From Agrostemma githago (taxonomy: Eukaryota; Streptophyta; Magnoliopsida; Caryophyllales; Caryophyllaceae): a stretch of DNA of 64,000 nucleotides. The notes under the pieces were generated by a model. That model did no database searches. It was not told the DNA's origin and saw only the letters and a program-made list of their open reading frames with translations. Below, piece by piece: positions 24,472-34,961 of the stretch. The position numbers and the translations under genes were made by a program. The stretch's first letter is position 1, and every line of letters starts with the position of its first letter. Where the stretch lies: NCBI GenBank assembly GCA_958450325.1, contig OY288247.1, positions 54,439,701 through 54,503,700 of the forward strand. Direction: 5' to 3'.

Positions 24472-25250
24472 TGTGGACATGACATAGGTCCACCCCGACG
24501 CGGCCACGCGCAGGTTTGGAGAGGAGAATGAATCCCCATATGAGAATGGATCGAATTGAAATTTAAATCTAAGTGAAGTCGCCACCGAACTTTGTGGGAG
24601 TTTGGGCCTGTTCGAACCCACTCTATGTCGTAGTGGGCCGTATACAAAATACGGCCCATTTCCGATGTCAGAGTTTATTGGGCTCGTCCTTTTGCATTGC
24701 GATACCGATACCGTCACTACCGGTTATCGTGTATAGAATGACTCTCGTGTGCCAACGGTTTCGGGCATCCTGAAACCGAGGTTCTGAGTAAGGGGTGAGG
24801 GTACGTGTTGGGAAGCCCACAAAGGACACCCAACCCCGCCCGCACATTGGCGGCCTCTACTAAGATATCGAATGATTTTCTAATACGCACGTTAGTCGAA
24901 CGGGAAAATGTTATGCAAACAGTGTTTTCCCTAAGCATGTGAGAAATTGAAAGGGTTTCTATGTCGATTTAATGCAACTAAAATCTTAACGTCAAAGTTG
25001 TATTTTAGCATGCGGGTTCATTTTAGTACATTAAAACAAACGATAAATCAACAAGAAAAGTAACAAACGGTTAGTAACGGTATAACAGTATGCATAAAAT
25101 ATGGAATGATGTAAATATGAGGATGCATAGTTTTGAAAAGTGGTGTTCACGTGATTGATTAGACACGTGTTGACCTAAGTCACGAAAAAAACAACAACGA
25201 GACTCGAATGACCTTGTAGAACTTCACGATTTGACGCGATAGAAGGGCCA

Positions 25251-25446
25251 CTTGACCGAGTCATTGAGGGACTCGACCGAGTGGTCTTCTGAAAAGTGTT
25301 TTGTCTCGTATTTCGGACCCTACTTGATCGAGTTATTGATCAACTCGACCGAGTCACTGTGAGACTCGACCGAGTGGAGGTCGTCAAAACCTTCTGTCTC
25401 GTTTTTGGGGTGCCACTCGACCGAGTGGGCTAGGCACTCGATCGAG
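25251..25446 (-). promoter_or_regulatory. Downstream palindrome array in 3' LTR C (seven cores)
   Basis: Ten-base cores of the form CTYGAYCGAG start at 25251, 25272, 25323, 25344, 25365, 25416 and 25437. Spacings are 21, 51, 21, 21, 51 and 21 bp. The 11-bp spacers between cores of a pair are not conserved (for example tcattgaggga, ttattgatcaa, tgggctaggca). Function unknown. Confidence 0.8.
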
Positions 25447-26542
25447 TGCCCCCTGTAAGAACCAGGATTCGCTCGCAACTTTGTTAATGATTCCGAAATT
25501 TCTTTTGATTTTTGCTAAATTGATGACTTTGTTGAATCGGGCATAAATATTGATTAATTTGTGCTCGATTCGTGTGTATGATACTCGTCATATCCAACGT
25601 GCGATCATTGAATCGACATTGGATAATAGAGCGAAATAAAAGTTGATTGCTATAAGTCGTTTTTGAATCAACCAAGACGATCTAAATTGCCTATGAGTTT
25701 ATGTCGTCGCATTAATTCTTCTCGAATTGTATGACGTCCATATTAACATCAACGAGAAATCGGGTTGGTTTGATTATTTGACTAAGTCGTTAGATTCGAC
25801 ATCCAATTATGGAATTGGTATCGAACCTAAAGATTGACACTTGAATAAAAAGACTTGATTCCCTCGGCTTCTCCGACATCGTAATAATTACCTAGGGATT
25901 ATGTGATGTCAGATCCGCGTCAACGGGTTTCAACCCTTATTAAAAGATGCTCGATTTGAAAGATAGTTTCGTAATTGACGATATGCGATTAGATAATAAC
26001 GATGCGAACGAAAACGAGAAAATATTGTTTAAGTTGACTCGTTTCAATAATCAAGTGCTAGGGTGTCAGGATAAGCGACCGGCAACGCTGTGTGCAGTAC
26101 ACTTGTGTATTCGGGTTTCCTTATTCCGACATCCTTCGCACTCGACACAAATCAACGAGTATTTCAATGTCTTTTAATACTAGCGATATTAACGATATTA
26201 TGATGCGATAAAATAAAAAACGAACCATATGACGATAAATGACGCGAGAAAGATGAGAAAGGAGAAGAAAAAGGGGGTGTTTACACCCTTAACCTACATG
26301 TTTCTTATGCTCGGACCGAACTCGTAGTGGCGGCTTGCACGGGAGTCTCGAGTATGTAGGCTAAGTTGCGGTGGTTAAGGATTTGCCTCCTAAGTACTAG
26401 GCTTAGGGCTTGAGTGTATGGGATTAAGGTTGATTAGGGTTTGCTTAGGGTTGAATAATTGTGTAATTAGGGTTTCGAAAGGATGATCGAAAGTCTACGG
26501 TTGCAAAAAAAAAAGGTGTGAATTTGTGTGTTTCATGGGCTG

Positions 26543-26550
26543 TATATATA
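26543..26550 (-). promoter_or_regulatory. TATA box of 3' LTR C
   Basis: TATATATA, symmetrical, about 520 bp from the LTR start on the minus strand. The first palindrome core begins 29 bp upstream, at 26580. Confidence 0.55.
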
Positions 26551-26579
26551 GGCTTGGCTATGTACCCCGGCTAGGGTTA

Positions 26580-26681
26580 CTCGACCGAGTAAGTGGCAGT
26601 CTCGGTCGAGTGGCTCATTGTGCCAGCACTCGGGGTCCAACAAGGGCCCACTCGATCGAGTGGGCTGAGCACTCGATCGAG
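26580..26681 (-). promoter_or_regulatory. TATA-proximal palindrome array in 3' LTR C
   Basis: Cores start at 26580 (CTCGACCGAG), 26601 (CTCGGTCGAG), 26651 and 26672 (both CTCGATCGAG). Spacings are 21, 50 and 21 bp. Confidence 0.8.
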
Positions 26682-27073
26682 TGGCTCAGCTGGGTTGCGC
26701 GGGTCCATCGCTTTGGACCGTGGATTGGTTATTTGATGGGTTTTGTTTTTTTGAGATGGATTTTTGTGTTTGGGTGGCTGTTTTGCATGTCTTTCGGAAA
26801 TGGCTTTGACCGGGGTTGACCCAATCGCAAAAAGTCGGTTTTATTTCCGGTGTCTGTCTTGGCCCAAATTAGTCTTGTTTGACTCGGAATGGTCCACTGG
26901 GCCTGGATTTGAGGACAGTTTTATGAGATTTGTACTCTATAAGTGCTTAAGCCAACAACTAATGGTTTTGAGCCCAAATCCGAGCGCGTAAAAACACGTT
27001 AGCGTCCGATCATCATCGGGTGTTTTTTGGAAACTACCATAGACACCTGGCAGTCAAAATGTGGGTGTCTAGA

Positions 27074-27088
27074 GAGCCCCCACTCTGA
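27074..27088 (-). promoter_or_regulatory. Polypurine tract of element C
   Basis: On the minus strand CAGAGTGGGGGCTC stands next to the 3' LTR start, the expected place for plus-strand priming. The same tract in B, with one change, is at 54780-54794. Confidence 0.6.
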
Positions 27089-27743
27089 CTGAGGCTTGGA
27101 CAAGGCGAAAGTCAGAGTCGCTACCAGGCTAATCGAGGATTGATACCTGGCAGACTTCCGATCGGGTCGTTTATAGTCCATTCGACTCGCGTGAAGGGCT
27201 CGCCAGCCATAAGCTAGAAGTCATACCTGAGCTGATGACGATAACTCCGTGGGGAATTGGACTTGTCGCATAAGTCCTGGGTGCGCCTATATGTAGGCTC
27301 ATCCCGTGTTATTCCGGGGGAAAATGCCACTGAGGGCCTTCTGCTGGGGAGATGCAGTGGGTTGCCTATCCCTATTTGAGTTGTACCTGTATAAGTCACA
27401 TAAAGTTTGCATGCAACACGTAGGTAGTAAAATGACTCGCGCTGGGGAAAATGATTTTTGAATTTTTGTGAATTTTTGAAAATTTTGAAATTTGGAATTT
27501 TTGACTCCTAAAGACAATTAGGAAAGTTCGGGATGATTATTTCCGTGCTAGTATCGAGACTAGGCTTGTGGCTTTGTTCCGTTTAGGATTAGGAAACTAT
27601 TGTGATATGGAAAGAGGGCTATAGAATTAATACTATAAATACCCCTCCCTTGCCCTGGATTTTCTCATAATCTCTTCCACAATTCCTCTCTTCTCAAAAG
27701 AAAGTCTTCTTATTCCTCTCAAGAAAATAGACACTTGACTGTG
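27089..27743. other. 3' region of element C and upstream region of its antisense gene
   Basis: Non-coding on both strands. It matches 54137-54780 of element B in inverted layout. It contains the plus-strand TATA box of the antisense gene (27634-27641). Confidence 0.6.
27634..27641 (+). promoter_or_regulatory. TATA box of the antisense gene in element C
   Basis: TATAAATA lies 103 bp before the antisense ATG at 27744. The equivalent position in element B (54262-54269, minus strand) also has TATAAATA, 126 bp before its ATG. Conservation between two diverged elements supports a real promoter. Confidence 0.6.
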
Positions 27744-28361
27744 ATGCTGCAGGAATGGTCCTGACGTTTTAGGGATGCTGACAGGGTGGCTCTTAACCAG
27801 ACGGGTATTACTCAATTGTACACGTTTCATCAGATGCTGGTTGATCGCTATTTTCTTGATGCCTGCTTGTCTTATTGGGATGACATATATCATGTCTTTG
27901 CCTTTCCTCGAGGAGAAGTCTGTCCCTTGCCCGAGGAGATCGCTGCTATAGGAGGGTGGAATCCGATACTTCGTCCTGCCATCCCGTATTCAATTTATGA
28001 CCCGAGGAGGAAGCTTCGAGAATTTTTAGGGCTTTTCCATAACGAGGTATCCCGTATGATGGAGGGTGATAATATTTCTCTGATCGACTTGGTTGAGAAA
28101 TTTATGAATCCTCTCGATGTCCGGATCAGACCGGCTCACAGCCGTAGGCCTTTTTCTTTCTGAATGCTCCATGTTTATGCCTTTGAGGGTCACATGGATT
28201 TACTGTCTTGTATGGGTAATACTCGCCTCCTAACCATGGTTGATTTGATGGAGACGGAGTACAGCCCAGCTTGGCTGATCACGGGTGAAATTATCCAAGG
28301 TCTAGATAATCGTAAGAGGGATTCGTCGGTCCGTCTCACTGGAAGTGCCCGTTTGCTGCAA

Positions 28362-28579
28362 GTATGTTACTTTGCATTTTATTTTTCCCAATTTCTTGAT
28401 TTTTAATTTTTTTTCGCGACTTGTCTGCTGCAGTGGGCACTCAATCGAGTCACCTTGGCACTCGGTCAAGTGCTCTCGTAAAAAGCCCCCTGTTCGTGTT
28501 CAGCGGTGTCACTCGATCGAGTGTCCCTAGGCGGACGCCTGTTTCGCCTCGGGAACTCATGTTTAGTTTCCTTTTTCAG
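28362..28579 (+). other. Intron of the antisense gene in C, carrying a palindrome array
   Basis: The donor is CAA/GTATGT and the acceptor CTTTTTCAG. The intron keeps phase 0. It is longer than the equivalent intron in B (128 bp) mainly because it holds a GC-rich cassette with the CTCGAYCGAG palindromes. Confidence 0.7.
28440..28521 (+). promoter_or_regulatory. Palindrome array inside the antisense-gene intron
   Basis: Cores lie at 28440 (CTCAATCGAG), 28461 (CTCGGTCAAG) and 28512 (CTCGATCGAG), with spacings of 21 and 51 bp, the same as in the LTRs of C. The nearby gccccctgttcg resembles the ccccctgtacga beside the LTR arrays. Confidence 0.75.
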
Positions 28580-29601
28580 ATTTGGCTATATGAGAGGCTA
28601 TCAATGATAGATCCTCCTCTCATGCGAGCAACTACCGTCATAACCAGGTGATGACGAGGAGGCGGGCCATTGACTTTTTTTGTCAAATTACGCAGAAGTA
28701 TTGGGACGAGGTGTTGTCTTTTCATAGTGGCCCATTAATTCGATGGGTAGTGCTGTGGTGGCCCATCTATCTTTAGACTGGCTTGGACCCGAGGGACAGA
28801 GCCCGCTATCAGGTAATCCTATCTTTCAGGTAGACGGTTCATCTCTACCCGGATCGCATACTAAGGCAGTATGGATGGACCCAGCGAATTCCAGAAGTTG
28901 AAGCAGTTGTGAGCGATGTAATGTGCGATAACTGGATGCAAAGATGGTACACCCGGCATACTTGGCCTATTTCCAAATCTCGCCACTCGACCTGGGTTTC
29001 GGACTCCTACATGAAGTGGACTAAAGCAGGCGATGCCAAAGCCCGAGCTGCTCTGAAGGTCGACGAAGCTTTTGATCTGCTGCGAAGGGAGCAAGCTAAA
29101 GACAACAGGGGATTCTTTGATGAAGGTGACACCCCGACTACTATGGTCCGATTAATGTCAGGTCAAAAGAAGAAGACCAAGACTAAGGCTGGAGGGTCTA
29201 GTGCTAAGGGTGCTTGGGGGAAAGTGAGCCCCCATACCGACTTGGAGAGGAGACTGGGCCCAAGACTAGCTAGCTGTGCAGAACCGACTTGGCCCACGGG
29301 ATAGACTACCCGAGCACGTGCGGGCTCGAATTGGACCGAAGACTGTGGCAGACGACCCGTTGTCAAAGAAATGGGTTCGTGCTAAGGAGGTTCCCCTTGT
29401 GATTCGGGAACGCTCGCCCCCGCCCCGTCGACCCCGGGCTCCGCGTGACCCAAAGGACAAAGGCAAGGGCAAGATGCCGGGATATTAGTCTCCTTTATTT
29501 TATTATTTAGATATTATTACTATTTTTTGTGTGATTTTTGTGTGCATTTTGCCGTTTTGGCGCGTTTTTTTTTTTTGCTTTTCCCGAGTTTATCGGTTTT
29601 T

Positions 29602-29607
29602 AATAAA
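29602..29607 (+). terminator. Candidate poly(A) signal of the antisense gene in C
   Basis: AATAAA about 115 bp after the antisense stop. In element B an AATAAA on the minus strand (52407-52412) lies about 115 bp after its antisense stop. Confidence 0.5.
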
Positions 29608-29880
29608 GACGTATTAATGAATACCGTTCCCGTCTTTTCCTTTATTGCAGTGGTTGTACCCTTTTGAGGGGTTGCCTACGTATCCACAATTAGCGGAATC
29701 AAACCAAACGTAGTTCAAACATGATTTGATTTTTGCAATTTTTGAAATACATCAAGACTATTAGTGAGAGATGTGCGACAGTAGAATTGTTAATTCTAAC
29801 TTATTTACTTGTCTATAATTTTTTGAAAATTTATAAAAGAAATTTTTTATAAATTTTTGCAATTGACATTGTGGTAGGGT

Positions 29881-31108
29881 TTAATTGTAGTAGCGCTTCA
29901 GCTGGTCCAAGTTGGTTGGGTTGACAAATTCGTTCCCGTCCAAATCTGTCAGCATCACTGCTCCTCCTGATAAGACCTTCTTGACCAATTATGGCCCAGC
30001 ATAATTGGGTTTGAATTTTCCTCTTGGGTCAACCGGTAGTAAGGCACGAACCGATTTTAGGACCAGATCCCCTTCTTTGACATGTCTGGGCCTAACTCTT
30101 TTGTTGAAAGCCCGTTGGATCCTCTTTTGATATATTTGGAAATTGTTGAGGGCCCGGGATCGCCGTTCGTCTAAAAGGACTAGCGAATCGTATCGGGCTT
30201 GGACCCAATCTGCTTCCGGTACTTGGCTTTCAAGTAAAATCCTGAGGGACGACACTTCTAGCTCGACCGGTTGGACCGCCTCCATTCCATATGTCAGATA
30301 ATATGGAGTTGCTCCAGTTGCGGTGCGAATTGACGTCCGATACCCCCCAGAGAGCAAAAAGTATTTTGTCGGGACAATCCCGGTAATTCTCAGCCATCTT
30401 TTTAAGTATGGTGACAATTGTTTTTTTAGCCGCTTCTAGCACTCCGTTTGTTTGGGGACGGTAGGGAGAAGATGTATGACTTTGAATTTTGTATTTTGCT
30501 AGCAACGTAGCAGTTTCAGCTTGAAAATGGGTCCCATGATCACTGATAAACTCGTGTGGGATCCCGTATCGACATATGATCTTGCTCTGGATAAATTTGG
30601 CCACGTGCTTGGCGTTCAAGACACGGTATGACTCGGCTTCGACCCATTTGGTGAAGTAGTCGATGGCCACCAAAATAAAGCAATGACCTCCCGTCCCGGA
30701 AGGGTGCGCCTTTCCAATTATATCAATACCCCATGTCGAAAATGCCCATGGTGATGTCAAGGTATATATTAGGGAAGATGGCATATGCTGTATATTAGCA
30801 AAGATCTGACAGTTATGGCAGTATTTGACATATGACTGACAGTCCGTTTCCATGATGTTTCAATAATACCCGAGCCTCATGAATTTTTGGGCTAGCATAT
30901 GGGCGTTCATATGCGGACCGTTTTCACCGTCGTGTACCTCAGACATAACCTTTTCGGCCTGTATTTTGTCGATACACAGGAGGAGAGCCCCCTGTGCCGT
31001 CTTTTTGTATAACTGCCCGTCATCCGTGCGAACAAATTGGGTTGCCAATCTCCGCAGGGCTTTCTTGGCCCGGTTTTCAGTTTCCGGGGGATACTCTCCC
31101 GTTGCCAA
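29881..31108 (-). pseudogene. pol: Element C integrase (decayed)
   Basis: The C-terminal part of Gag-Pol, inserting element cDNA into chromosomes. In order: a linker; an H-H-C-C zinc finger (HMNAH ... KYCHNC); catalytic residues Asp in WGIDIIGK, Asp in FISDHGTHF and Glu in NGVLEAAKKT; and a C-terminal region with FNKRVRPRHVKEGDLVL, ending LDQLKRYYN. Breaks: a stop at 30857-30862 within the zinc-finger domain, a frame slip around 30340-30370 and a stop at 29989. No chromodomain is seen, as expected for Tat elements. Confidence 0.85.
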
Positions 31109-31149
31109 ATAGGTTAAGACTGCCTGATATCAAGGTTCCGGATCGGTTA

Positions 31150-31660
31150 GCTCGATGTCCTGGATGGCGTGTACATACGCCGGCTCAGACCGCCTTTCGA
31201 CGCAGATTGGCATGCTAGTTAGATGGTCTGGTATGTTTAGCAGGGACGCTAATTTGGAAAGTGCGTCTGCAAACAGATTTTCTTCCCAAGGCAGATAGAT
31301 ATATTCCTCCTTCTGGAATTACTTCTCTAGAAGCCTTACTCCTGCTTGGTAAGCCACGAGATTGGCGTTCCGAGTTTTCCATTTTTGGAGCTCTTGATTA
31401 ATGACCAGTGACAAGTCATCGTGGACCCGGAGGTTTGTTACCCCTAAATCAGCGGCGGCTTGCAGCCCGTGAATGCACGCTTCATATTCGGCTGCGTTGT
31501 TGGTCACATCACAGTCCAATTTGATGGATAAGGGGGTGTGCTCCCCTTGTGGTGAGATTAACAGAATTCCGACCCCAAATCCTCGAAAGTTGGATGCCCC
31601 GTCAAAATACAAATCCCATGTTTGGGTATCGGTATGGAATATGTCTTCGTTAGGAAAGGC
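31150..31660 (-). pseudogene. pol: Element C second (archaeal-type) RNase H (decayed)
   Basis: An RNase H-like domain separate from the one joined to RT, a hallmark of plant Tat elements. Visible motifs: YFDGASNFRGFGVG (first Asp), NNAAEYEACIHG (Glu), VHDDLSLVI (third acidic site; B has VHGDSSLVI) and FADALSKLAS (last Asp). A stop at 31319 separates the third and fourth motifs. It sits between RT-RNase H and integrase. Confidence 0.85.
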
Positions 31661-33007
31661 CTAAGTATCGGTGTCGCCCTCTTCGGATATTGGACTATCG
31701 GCAAGGAATTCTGACACTACCCGGCTCTTGATGGCTTTTAATGGTACGAACTTGAGGTCAAACTCAGCTAACATCAAAGTCCACCTGGACATCCTGCCAT
31801 TGAGGATGGGCTTCTCGAACAGGTACTTGATAGGATCCATTTTGGATAACACATGTACCTCGTGACTAAGCATGTAATGTCCGAGCTTTTTAGTGGCCCA
31901 AACCATAGCTAGGCACGTTTTCTCGAGCATTGTATACTTACACTCGTATTCCAGGAACTTTTTGTTGATGTAGTAAATAGCCCGTTCTTCCGAGTCGACT
32001 GTCTGGGCCAGCATAGCCCCCATGGCTTTCTCGGTCGTTGTTAGGTATAACGACAATGGTAATCCGGGTTGAGGTGGCATTAATACCGGCGGTGCAGACA
32101 GGATCTCCTTTATTTTTTCAAAAGCCGTTTGACATTTACCGTCCCATAGTATCTGTTCTCCGATCTTTAGTTTTTTGAAAATGGGCTCACATACCATGGT
32201 TAACTTTGAAATAAACCGGCTGATGTATTGGACTTTCCCGAGAAACCCCCTTATATCTTTTTCGGTTTTGGGTGGTTGCATCTCGGTGATGGCTTTGATT
32301 TTAGCTGGGTCGACCTCGATGCCGCGTTGGCTAACGATATGGCCCAGTAATTTGCCCGATGTTACCCCGAAGCTACACTTTTGAGGGTTCAGCCTCACAT
32401 TGTATTTGCGCAGTCGGGTAAAGAATTTTCTTAGGGCCGCGATGTGCCCGCTCCGATCTTTGGACTTGATGATCATGTCGTCCACATAGACTTCCACTTC
32501 TCTGTGCATCATGTCGTGTAGTAAAGTAGTGGCGGTCCGCTGATAAGTGGCCCCGGCATTGATAAGCCCAAATGGCATGACGGTGTAACAGTAAGTACCC
32601 CAAGGTGTAATGAAGGTGGTTTTACCCATATCCTCTTCTGCCATTTTAATTTGATTGTACCCGGCATACCTGTCCATGAATGATAGAAGGGCATGATCGG
32701 CCGTGTTATCCACCAATATGTCGATGTGTGGTAACGGAAAATCGTCTTTTGGGCTGGCCTTGTTAAGGTCCCGGAAATCCACACATACCCGCACCTTGCC
32801 GTCCTTCTTGGGTACCGGCACGATGTTTGCGACCCAGTCTGGATATTCATACACTTGTATAAAGCCCGCTTTGAATTGCTTGTCGACTTCTTCTTTGACT
32901 TTGAGGGACCATTCGGGCCTCATTCTTCTGAGTTTCTGTTTTACCGGTTTGCACCCATCTTTGATGGGTATTCGGTGTTCAGCTATTTCCCGATCTATTC
33001 CCGGCAT
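31661..33007 (-). CDS. pol: Element C reverse transcriptase and RNase H (longest intact frame, 448 codons)
   Basis: This copies element RNA into cDNA. The frame holds the whole RT: HRIPIKDG at the start, VPVPKKDGKVRVCVDFRDLN (palm and template grip), MPFGLINAGATYQR, the catalytic YVDD and LGHIVSQRGIEVDP, followed by the classical RNase H part with YLTTTEKAMGAML and FLEYECKYTMLEK. It is one segment of a longer Gag-Pol frame. The start at 33007 is only the first in-frame start codon after an upstream break and is not a natural start. Upstream (protease) and downstream (second RNase H) parts are separated by stops or slips, so no functional polyprotein is expected. Confidence 0.9.
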   Translation of the reverse strand: MPGIDREIAEHRIPIKDGCKPVKQKLRRMRPEWSLKVKEEVDKQFKAGFIQVYEYPDWVANIVPVPKKDGKVRVCVDFRDLNKASPKDDFPLPHIDILVDNTADHALLSFMDRYAGYNQIKMAEEDMGKTTFITPWGTYCYTVMPFGLINAGATYQRTATTLLHDMMHREVEVYVDDMIIKSKDRSGHIAALRKFFTRLRKYNVRLNPQKCSFGVTSGKLLGHIVSQRGIEVDPAKIKAITEMQPPKTEKDIRGFLGKVQYISRFISKLTMVCEPIFKKLKIGEQILWDGKCQTAFEKIKEILSAPPVLMPPQPGLPLSLYLTTTEKAMGAMLAQTVDSEERAIYYINKKFLEYECKYTMLEKTCLAMVWATKKLGHYMLSHEVHVLSKMDPIKYLFEKPILNGRMSRWTLMLAEFDLKFVPLKAIKSRVVSEFLADSPISEEGDTDT

Positions 33008-33009
33008 GT

Positions 33010-33590
33010 CCTTGTAGGACCATGCGAAAACATCTTTGAACTCTTGGAGGAGGTCCGTAAATTGTTTTCTCTCCTCCGGATCTAAGGATGGCCCAACTTG
33101 AGCATCTGGTGCTCTAAAGTGGTTCCCACATTGATGGACTCGGTTTCTTCGATTACCGGATCTCGGGACTCCCTTTGTTCGAGCTGCTCGATCAGATGTG
33201 GAGGCAGAGGTACCTGTTCGTCGGGTTTCTCAATGTTATTGCATATAAAACTTTTGAAATCGAGAGGATTTTGGAAATAAGACAAGTCGTAAGCAGAACG
33301 GTTTCGTTATTATTAATGGTAAATTTTGAGAAAAGCTCGAATAGAGCGGCCATCTGCTCGTTGGTCAGTGGCGGTATAGGGAGAGGTCTTGGGACAGGCC
33401 CCGAGACCTCAGTGGAAGTGGCTAAAGGAAAAGGGGTTACAGACTTGACTCTAGCACCAGACCGTCTAGACTCAGACTCAGACTCCGACTCAGACTCAGA
33501 CTCGCTCATACTCAGTATCCGGCATGTCTCCCTCGCCGGTGGTCAGCTGTAGGTCCGTCCTTGGCTGTCGGTCCATTTGATGGTTTTCCT
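33010..33590 (-). pseudogene. pol: Element C linker between protease and RT with Ser-Glu repeat
   Basis: An acidic run of Ser-Glu dipeptides (codons around 33460-33509), then PPLTNEQMAALFELFSKF, and in another frame (33285-33082) DEQVPLPPHLIEQLEQRESR. B has the same order in a single frame (40681-41110). A frame slip lies near 33290 and another before 33007. Confidence 0.75.
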
Positions 33591-34961
33591 CTAGGCCCTT
33601 CTCTCGGTGTCTGCACCGACTTCGGTGATTAGCTTGGTTGGGTCAAACTGATCGCTGCGGAGGATCAGATTGACCAAATCACGTTTTGGAGCGGGGACAA
33701 CCTTGTCTTCTCCAAATAGGAGCCCCAGCACGGGCTCGGAGTTGTTTTCCCCTTCCTTGGACTCAGCTTGAACAAGGGTGAATATATCATCGGGGATAAA
33801 ATTGCACTCCCGAGCCGTTTTGTTCTCGGGATATGTGATGGTGGGTTGGTAGAGGCCCACTTGAATAGCTCCGAAAACTAGAGTGACGAAGTAGTCAGTT
33901 AACTTCGGGCTATAAGGGCCTATGTAAGTACCCTTGAGGATGTTAGTGGCCTTGTGAATACCGGCCCGGACCACGTTTTCCGGGGTTATGGCATACCCCA
34001 GCTCGAACTGTGATTCACCATCGTTTAGGACCTCAATGATCTTCCCAGTCGGAAGATATGGCCTCGATGTAGCCCCCGGTAAGTAGCACAAATTTTGTAG
34101 CATCATGTCGATGCTAGTGGTGAAGTAAGGCCTGAAGAGATATTCTCCTTCAATCATCCCCACAAAGTCAAATCCCCGTGGGTCGGCCCGGCCCGTAGCA
34201 TTGCAGCTTGCTACAGTAATGGGGGTCGCTTCTAGAGTGATGATGCCGTCCCGAAGTGGCATCTTAAATTTCCGGTGGAGAGTAGAGGATACGGACTTGA
34301 CTGCATAGATCCAAGGCCTCCCTATTAGTAAGTTAAAGAATGAGGTGACGTCGATCACCTGAAACTCCAGTTCTTTCTCGATCGGACCCGTTATGATTGT
34401 TAGTTTAATGGCCCCGGCCACCGGTTTTGGGCTTCCGTCAAAAGCCTGGATAGATTGCGCCGTTGGGAGATAGTCGACATCGGTGATGCCGAGGGCCTTA
34501 GCGGTCCTTAGAGGTAGGACATTCACGGCAGATCCGTCGTCGATCAAAGTCATCTGGAGGTACTTCCCTCGGCAAATGACCGTGATGTATAGGGCCATAT
34601 TATGATTGGGTCCGAACGGCGGTAGATCAGACTCGGAGAAGGTGATAAGTGGGCCTTCTTCTTTGGACTTGCCCTTGAGATAGGGCATGATGGTGGCTAC
34701 CATTTCAGTGGGGGTAACCCGTGAGTCGACCTTGATTTCATCTAGAGCCTTAGTCAGTGCTTCTCGATGTGCTTATGAGCTGACCAGTAGTTGCCATATG
34801 GTTAGATCAGCTCGAACCCTCTTCATTTATTGGACCAAGGCTGTGTCGTTGCTTGGTTCTTCGAGGGTTGGATCCGTCCTGGTAGCTTCAGTGACGGTTA
34901 GGGGAGTAGGGCGCCCGGCGGTGGCGAGGTGGTTAGTGGCTAAGGCTTTGGACTTAGCCTT
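33591..34961 (-). pseudogene. pol: Element C aspartic protease region
   Basis: An open frame of 370 codons at 34703-33591 follows a short stretch with stops. The active site is LIDDGSAVNVLPLRTAKALG, and LLIGRPWIYA resembles the second conserved protease block. A long Tat-specific tail follows, with NLCYLPGATSRP and GYAITPENVVRAG. It is aligned along its whole length with B (24185-24471 plus 39705-40610). Confidence 0.85.

Larger units (their letters stand above)
24472..27073 (-). mobile_element. 3' LTR of element C
   Basis: About 2.6 kb. On the minus strand it starts with a mutated TCTAGACACCC (normally TGTAGACACCC) and ends CATGTCCACA. It carries a TATA box at 26543-26550, a proximal palindrome array upstream of it and a seven-member distal array. 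It is about 85 bp longer than the other LTR, mainly through two segments missing from the latter. Confidence 0.9.
27744..29488 (+). pseudogene. Antisense plant-mobile-domain-like gene in element C (intron-containing, decayed)
   Basis: The gene is on the strand opposite to gag-pol, between integrase and the 3' LTR. Exon 1, 27744-28361, begins MLQEWS and carries a domain with YHVFAFPRGEVCPLPEEIAA, then a second helical part with LLSCMG and ITGEIIQGLD. A 218-bp GT-AG intron (28362-28579) follows. Exon 2 (28580-29488) starts IWLYERLSMIDPP and holds LRQYG.TQRIPE and a basic, Pro-rich tail. The FxFPxGExCPxPEE and LRQYG..QRIP patterns fit the plant mobile domain family (MAIN/PP7-like, also found in plant transposons); this is recognition from memory. 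Full length would be about 500 residues. Stops (near 27762, 28161, 28774 and 28831) and frame slips (near 28617 and 29280) make this copy non-coding. Role in the element is unknown. Confidence 0.65.

Noticed and set aside
25251..25446. Regularly spaced short repeats resembling a CRISPR array
   Set aside because: The repeats are 10-14 bp palindromes with 11-bp spacers inside a plant LTR. Repeat and spacer lengths and organism do not fit CRISPR, and no cas genes are present.
33175..33552. Plus-strand frames opposite protease/RT of C, and similar shadows opposite B pol
   Set aside because: They mirror conserved coding on the other strand. Repetitive Ser-Asp runs are the antisense of the Ser-Glu codons.
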